Below, in pieces: positions 5,776-9,596 of a stretch of 9,596 nucleotides of DNA. Both the position numbers and the translations under genes were made by a program. Location: the NCBI RefSeq assembly GCF_000282995.1, contig NZ_ALEE01000082.1:1-9596 (forward strand), read 5' to 3'. Origin of the DNA: Melaminivora alkalimesophila (GTDB lineage Bacteria; Pseudomonadota; Gammaproteobacteria; Burkholderiales; Burkholderiaceae_C). Below the pieces are notes generated by a model. The model was not told the origin of the DNA. It saw only the letters and a program-made list of their open reading frames with translations, and searched no databases. Each line of letters opens with the position of its first letter. Within the stretch, counting starts at the first letter, position 1.

Positions 5776-6873
5776 TCAGGGGACGCGGGCCGGGATCGGG
5801 CCGATCTCCTGGGCCACGTCGCCGCATTGCGCCCGGTGGCGCAGCACGTGGTCCATCAGCACCAGCGCCAGCAACGCCTCGGCAATGGGTGCGGCGCGAA
5901 TGCCGACGCAGGGGTCATGGCGGCCCTTGGTCACCACCTCCACGCTGTTGCCGTGCACGTCGATCGACTGGCGCGGGCTGATGATGGAGCTGGTGGGCTT
6001 GATGGCGATCGAGACCTCGATGTCCTGGCCGGTGCTGATGCCGCCGAGGATGCCGCCGGCGTGGTTGCTGGCAAAGCCCTGCGGCGTGAGCGAGTCGCCG
6101 TGCACCGTGCCGCGCTGCGCGGCGCTGGCAAAGCCCGCGCCGATCTCCACGCCCTTGACGGCGTTCAGGCCCATCATGGCGTGGGCGATGTCCGCATCCA
6201 GCCGGTCGTAGAGCGGCTCGCCCAGGCCCACCGGCACGCCCGTGGCCTGCACGCGCAGCCGCGCGCCGCAAGAATCGCCCGCCTTGCGCAACTGGTCCAT
6301 GTAGTCCTCGTATTGCTGCACGTCGGCCACCGGCGCGAAAAACGGGTTGTGCGACACGTGTTCCCAGCCCTCGAAGGGGATGGCGAGCTCGCCCAGCTGC
6401 GTCATGCAGGCACGCAGCTCGGTGCCGAACTTCTCCCTCAGCCATTTCCTGGCGACGGCGCCGGCCGCCACCGTGGGCGCCGTCAGGCGCGCCGACGAGC
6501 GCCCGCCGCCGCGCGGGTCGCGCAGGCCGTACTTGTGCCAGTAGCTGTAGTCGGCGTGGCCGGGGCGAAAGCTCTGGGCGATGGCGCCGTAGTCCTTGCT
6601 GCGCTGGTCCTGGTTGTGGATCAGCAGCGCGATCGGCGTGCCGGTGGTGCGGCCCTCGTACACGCCCGAGAGGATCTGCACCGCGTCGGGCTCGCGCCGC
6701 TGCGTGACGTGGCGGCTGGTGCCGGGGCGGCGGCGGTCCAGTTCGTGCTGGATGTCGGCCTCGCTGAGCGCCATGCCCGGCGGGCAGCCGTCGATCACGC
6801 AGCCGATGGCCGGGCCGTGGGATTCACCGAAATTGGTGACGCAAAACAGGGTGCCGAGTGTGTTGCCGCTCAT
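5776..6873 (-). CDS. aroC: Chorismate synthase
   Basis: AroC performs the last shikimate-pathway step, converting 5-enolpyruvylshikimate-3-phosphate to chorismate with reduced FMN; it is cytoplasmic. The 365 residues match the bacterial family. All three classic signatures are present: [18 protein letters not shown] (16-33), [19 protein letters not shown] (116-134) and [16 protein letters not shown] (318-333). [15 protein letters not shown] (102-116) carries the conserved active-site His106. The ATG at 6873 gives the standard [20 protein letters not shown] start; the frame stays open upstream but would read into the neighbouring gene's sequence. aroC starts 32 nt after the stop of the CBS-domain gene on the same strand, so the pair is probably one transcript. 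A GC-rich hairpin sits directly against the start codon. Confidence 0.97.
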   Translation of the reverse strand: MSGNTLGTLFCVTNFGESHGPAIGCVIDGCPPGMALSEADIQHELDRRRPGTSRHVTQRREPDAVQILSGVYEGRTTGTPIALLIHNQDQRSKDYGAIAQSFRPGHADYSYWHKYGLRDPRGGGRSSARLTAPTVAAGAVARKWLREKFGTELRACMTQLGELAIPFEGWEHVSHNPFFAPVADVQQYEDYMDQLRKAGDSCGARLRVQATGVPVGLGEPLYDRLDADIAHAMMGLNAVKGVEIGAGFASAAQRGTVHGDSLTPQGFASNHAGGILGGISTGQDIEVSIAIKPTSSIISPRQSIDVHGNSVEVVTKGRHDPCVGIRAAPIAEALLALVLMDHVLRHRAQCGDVAQEIGPIPARVP

Positions 6874-6898
6874 GGGGCGGGGATTATCCCCCAGCCCC
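6874..6898 (-). promoter_or_regulatory. GC-rich hairpin abutting the aroC start codon
   Basis: In plus-strand coordinates GGGGC (6874-6878) pairs with GCCCC (6894-6898), and GGGGA (6879-6883) pairs with TCCCC (6887-6891). The loop is TTA and there is a 2-nt bulge. On the mRNA this 10-bp stem ends at the base before the aroC ATG and covers the place where a ribosome-binding site would be. No T-run follows, so it is not a terminator. It may limit translation of aroC unless ribosomes arrive from the upstream CBS gene. Confidence 0.4.
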
Positions 6899-6905
6899 CC
6901 GCCCT

Positions 6906-7367
6906 TCAGTCGGCAGCCTGGGCGCCCTCGTCCGACCCCGGCCAGTCGCGGATGTAGGCCTTGAGCAGCTTGTTCTCGAAGTTCTGGCCGTCCACCACCG
7001 CCTTGGCCACGTCGTAGAAGCTGACCACGCCCATGAGCATGCGCCGGTCCATGACCGGCATGTAGCGCGCGTGGCGCCCGAGCATCATGCGGCGCACCTC
7101 GTCCATGTCGGTCTCGAGGGTGCAGGTCAGGGGCGCATCGTCCATGGCGGTGCGCACCAGCGTGGTGCCGATGCTGCCGCCGTTCTTCGCCAGGTGCTGA
7201 ATGACCTCGCGAAAGGTGAGCATGCCGACCAGGTCGCCGTGCTCCATCACCACCAGCGAGCCGATGTCGCGCTCGGCCATGGTCTGCACGGCACGCGCCA
7301 GCGGCTCGTCCGGGTTCACGGTGTAGAGGGTGTTGCCTTTGACGCGCAGGATGTCGCTGACTTTCAT
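6906..7367 (-). CDS. Two-CBS-domain protein
   Basis: The 153-residue protein consists almost only of a Bateman pair of CBS domains, which usually bind adenine nucleotides and regulate a partner. CBS1 spans about 1-60 ([11 protein letters not shown], then [25 protein letters not shown]). CBS2 spans about 70-132 ([16 protein letters not shown], then [23 protein letters not shown]). No catalytic or DNA-binding domain is attached, and no signal peptide or membrane segment is visible. The ATG at 7365-7367 (minus) is preceded by a weak GAGAGA ribosome-binding site. The gene lies just upstream of aroC on the same strand and divergent from metY. No specific function can be assigned; the link to aroC may be positional only. 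Confidence 0.9.
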   Translation of the reverse strand: MKVSDILRVKGNTLYTVNPDEPLARAVQTMAERDIGSLVVMEHGDLVGMLTFREVIQHLAKNGGSIGTTLVRTAMDDAPLTCTLETDMDEVRRMMLGRHARYMPVMDRRMLMGVVSFYDVAKAVVDGQNFENKLLKAYIRDWPGSDEGAQAAD

Positions 7368-7454
7368 GGTGTCTCTCAGGGGGCAGGTGGGCGGACGGTG
7401 CCCATGAAAATATAGCCCACAATCGGCGCACGACAGACCACCTTGGAGACACGG
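7368..7454. promoter_or_regulatory. Divergent promoter region between the CBS gene and metY
   Basis: These 87 bases must serve both directions. On the minus strand TATATT (plus coordinates 7409-7414, 5/6) is a -10 candidate for the CBS-aroC transcript. On the plus strand CACAAT (7418-7423, 4/6) is a weaker -10 for metY. Neither has a convincing -35. The two -10 candidates lie within 15 bases of each other, so the promoters would overlap. There is no room for a large riboswitch, and no SAM-responsive element is visible. Confidence 0.3.
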
Positions 7455-8765
7455 ATGCCCGGCTATTCCGATCCCGGCTTCGACACGCTCGCGCTGCACG
7501 CAGGCAGCGCCCCCGACCCGACCACCGGCGCGCGCGCGACGCCCCTGTACCTCACGACCTCGTTCGTGTTCGAATCGAGCGACCACGCGGCCTCGCTGTT
7601 CAACCTGGAACGCCCCGGCCACGTCTACAGCCGCCTGAGCAACCCGACCACCGACGTGCTGGAGCAGCGCATGGCGGCGCTCGAAGGCGGCGTGGGCTCG
7701 ATCGCCACCGCCAGCGGCCAGGCCGCGCTGCACCTGGCCATCGCCACGCTCATGGGCGCGGGCGGCCACATCGTCGCCAGCACCGCCCTGTACGGCGGCT
7801 CGCAGAACCTGCTGCACTACACGCTGCGCCGCTTCGGGATCGAGACGAGCTTCGTGCAGCCCGGCGACATCGACGGCTGGCGCGCCGCCATCCGGCCCGA
7901 GACACGCCTGCTGCTGGGCGAGACCGTGGGCAACCCGGGGATGGACGTGCTGGACATCCCGACCATCGCGCAGATCGCCGAGGAGGCGGGCGTGCCGCTG
8001 CTGGTCGATTCGACCCTGACCTCACCCTGGCTGATCCGGCCCTTCGAGCACGGCGCGCACCTGGTCTACCACTCGGCCACGAAATTCCTGTCCGGCCACG
8101 GCACGGTCATCGGCGGCGTGCTGGTCGACGGCGGGCGCTTCGACTGGGAGGGGGGCGCCGCCCGGGGCAAGTTCCCGGAACTGACCGAGCCCTACGACGG
8201 CTTTCACGGCATGGTGTTCACCGAGGAATCGACGGTCGCGGCCTTCCTGCTGCGCGCCCGGCGCGAGGGCCTGCGCGATTTCGGTGCCTGCCTGAGCCCG
8301 CACTCCGCGTGGCTGATCCTGCAGGGCCTGGAGACGCTGCCGGTGCGCATGGAGCGGCACATGCGCAACACCGAGCGCGTGGTGCAGTTCCTGGCCAGCC
8401 ACCCCTTCGTCGCGCGCGTGGGCCACCCCATGCTGGAATCGCACGCGAGCCACCAGCTGGCGCAAAGGCTGCTGCCGCGCGGCGCCGGCTCGGTGTTCAG
8501 CTTCGACATCCAGGGCAGCCGCGAACAGGGCAAGAAGTTCATCGAGAGCCTGCAGCTGTTCAGCCACCTGGCGAACGTGGGCGACGCCAAGAGCCTGGTG
8601 ATCCACCCGGCCAGCACCACGCACCACCGCATGGACGACGCTGCACTCGCGGCCGCCGGCATCGGCCAGGGAACGATCCGCCTGTCCATCGGCCTGGAGG
8701 AAGCGGACGACCTGATCGACGACCTGAAACGCGCCCTCCGCGCAGCAGAAAAGGCAGGTGCATGA
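7455..8765 (+). CDS. metY: O-acetylhomoserine sulfhydrylase (aminocarboxypropyltransferase)
   Basis: This PLP enzyme of the Cys/Met metabolism family makes homocysteine from O-acetylhomoserine and sulfide, the direct sulfhydrylation route to methionine; it is cytoplasmic. The 436 residues match MetY (about 430), not the shorter MetZ or MetB (about 390). Motifs are [20 protein letters not shown] (58-77), [10 protein letters not shown] (86-95), VDSTLTSP (184-191) with the PLP-pyridine Asp185, and [13 protein letters not shown] (205-217) with the Schiff-base Lys210. [18 protein letters not shown] (238-255) is the insertion typical of MetY. GGAG at 7445-7448 lies 6 nt before ATG 7455, which decides this start over the TTG at 7443. 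The stop overlaps the next gene's start. Use of succinyl- instead of acetyl-homoserine cannot be excluded from sequence. Confidence 0.93.
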   Translation: MPGYSDPGFDTLALHAGSAPDPTTGARATPLYLTTSFVFESSDHAASLFNLERPGHVYSRLSNPTTDVLEQRMAALEGGVGSIATASGQAALHLAIATLMGAGGHIVASTALYGGSQNLLHYTLRRFGIETSFVQPGDIDGWRAAIRPETRLLLGETVGNPGMDVLDIPTIAQIAEEAGVPLLVDSTLTSPWLIRPFEHGAHLVYHSATKFLSGHGTVIGGVLVDGGRFDWEGGAARGKFPELTEPYDGFHGMVFTEESTVAAFLLRARREGLRDFGACLSPHSAWLILQGLETLPVRMERHMRNTERVVQFLASHPFVARVGHPMLESHASHQLAQRLLPRGAGSVFSFDIQGSREQGKKFIESLQLFSHLANVGDAKSLVIHPASTTHHRMDDAALAAAGIGQGTIRLSIGLEEADDLIDDLKRALRAAEKAGA

Positions 8766-9571
8766 TGGACATCGAAGTCAACGGGGCCAGCCTCTACTGC
8801 TACACCGGCGGCAAGCCCTTCGATCCCGCGCAGCGCACCGCCGTGTTGATCCACGGCGTGCTGGGCGACCACAGCGTCTGGGCCTGGCAAAGCCGCTGGC
8901 TCGCCAACCATGGCTGGAACGTGCTGGCCATCGACCTGCCCGGCCACGGCAGGAGCGGCGGCGATGCGCCGGCAAGCGTCGAGCAGGCGGCCGACGTCAT
9001 CGCCGCGCTGCTGGATGCGGCGGGCGTGCACAAGGCCGCCCTGGTCGGCCACAGCTGGGGTTCGCTGATCGCGCTGGAGGCGGCGGCGCGCCTGGGAGCA
9101 CGCACCAGCCACCTGGTGCTGGTCGGCACGGCCTACCCGATGAAGGTGTCTCCGGCGCTGATCGAATCGTCGCAGAACACGCCCGAGGCGGCGCTGAAGA
9201 TGGTCAACGTCTTCTCGCGCAGCACTCTGGCCTCGCCCACGGGCGCAGGCTTCTGGGTCTATGGCGCCGGCATGGCGCTCGGGCGACGCGTGCTGCAGGG
9301 CAACCGCGAGGCGAACGTGTTCCACCGCGGTTTCGTCGCCTGCGACAGCTATGCCGGCGGCGAGGCAGCCATCGCCGCGATCCAGTGCCCGGTGCTGTTC
9401 GTCCTGGGCAGCAGCGACCAGATGACCCCGCCGCGTGCCGCGCGGCTGCTGATCGACGACGCGCGCGCCGCCGGCAAGCAGGTGAGCGTGGCCCACCTGC
9501 CCGTGGGCCACAACCAGATGACCGAGGCGCCGCAGGCGACGCTGGAGGCGATCGCCCACTTCCTGGGCTGA
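8762..9571 (+). CDS. Alpha/beta hydrolase, coupled to metY
   Basis: The 269-residue cytoplasmic protein has the alpha/beta hydrolase fold. HGVLGDHSVW (31-40) supplies the oxyanion-hole region, DLPGHGRSGG (58-67) is a conserved turn, and GHSWGS (96-101) is the nucleophile elbow with Ser98. Asp219 (LGSSDQMTPP) and His250 (PVGHNQ) complete the likely triad. A cap domain of about 70 residues lies between about 125 and 195. It is too short, and lacks the motifs, for a MetX-type homoserine acetyltransferase. Its ATG overlaps the metY stop in ATGATG (8762-8767), with AAGG/AGG just upstream, indicating translational coupling; ATG 8765 is an alternative start. The substrate is unknown. The pairing with metY suggests a role near sulfur or methionine metabolism, but that is inference. 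Confidence 0.88.
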   Translation: MMDIEVNGASLYCYTGGKPFDPAQRTAVLIHGVLGDHSVWAWQSRWLANHGWNVLAIDLPGHGRSGGDAPASVEQAADVIAALLDAAGVHKAALVGHSWGSLIALEAAARLGARTSHLVLVGTAYPMKVSPALIESSQNTPEAALKMVNVFSRSTLASPTGAGFWVYGAGMALGRRVLQGNREANVFHRGFVACDSYAGGEAAIAAIQCPVLFVLGSSDQMTPPRAARLLIDDARAAGKQVSVAHLPVGHNQMTEAPQATLEAIAHFLG

Positions 9572-9574
9572 GGG

Positions 9575-9596
9575 CCGGGGCCGTACCGGCCGCCGG
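9575..9596 (+). terminator. GC-rich hairpin after the hydrolase gene, cut by window edge
   Basis: Four bases after the stop codon, GGCCG (9579-9583) pairs with CGGCC (9587-9591) around loop TAC. Flanking CCGG blocks (9575-9578 and 9593-9596) can extend the stem past one bulged G. A hairpin right after a stop suggests a terminator for the metY-hydrolase transcript. The window ends before any T-run could be seen, so this is unconfirmed. Confidence 0.35.

Noticed and set aside
7443..7454. TTG start for metY at 7443
   Set aside because: GGAG at 7445-7448 lies inside that extension and is well spaced for ATG 7455.
7368..7454. SAM or SAH riboswitch before metY
   Set aside because: The gap is only 87 bases, shared with a divergent promoter, and none of the conserved motifs is present.
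8762..9571. Homoserine O-acetyltransferase (MetX) next to metY
   Set aside because: MetX is about 370 residues or longer with different motifs. This 269-residue protein has a generic GHSWGS hydrolase elbow and a short cap.

Overview
The window looks like a core-chromosome segment of a high-GC betaproteobacterium, most likely Burkholderiales, family Comamonadaceae. I base this on the protein sequences as I recognise them (the GlyA start [13 protein letters not shown], the long multi-repeat DUF349 protein, MetY followed by an alpha/beta hydrolase) and on strong G/C preference at third codon positions. There are no transposases, phage genes, CRISPR arrays, tRNAs or rRNAs, and no sign of recent transfer. 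I see no new defence or mobile system. The least explained material is RNA-level structure in the one long gene-free stretch.

Layout, left to right. Positions 1-1992 (minus) hold a DUF349-family protein whose C-terminus runs off the left edge. Positions 1993-2934 are gene-free but not featureless. They contain G-rich GGGCGAAA repeats, a minus-strand intrinsic-terminator-like hairpin with further hairpins upstream of it, a good sigma-70 promoter on the plus strand overlapped by an inverted repeat, and a roughly 225-nt structured leader. The leader serves a membrane-anchored lytic transglycosylase (2935-3792, plus). Positions 3793-4026 carry a promoter candidate and a convincing ZTP (pfl-motif) riboswitch just ahead of glyA (4027-5271). 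nrdR (5312-5761) follows glyA on the same strand.

Converging on nrdR from the right is a minus-strand pair: a two-CBS-domain protein (6906-7367) followed by aroC, chorismate synthase (5776-6873). Divergent from it is a plus-strand, translationally coupled pair: metY, O-acetylhomoserine sulfhydrylase (7455-8765), and an alpha/beta hydrolase (8762-9571). The window ends in a GC-rich hairpin that may be the start of a terminator.

Functional links. The ZTP riboswitch senses the purine intermediate ZMP/ZTP, which builds up when 10-formyl-tetrahydrofolate is short. Placing it before glyA, a main source of one-carbon units, makes regulatory sense. nrdR lies 40 nt downstream of glyA, so the repressor of ribonucleotide reductase may share the same signal. 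The remaining genes serve amino-acid synthesis (aroC, metY) and cell-wall turnover (lytic transglycosylase), or have unknown roles (DUF349, CBS protein, hydrolase).
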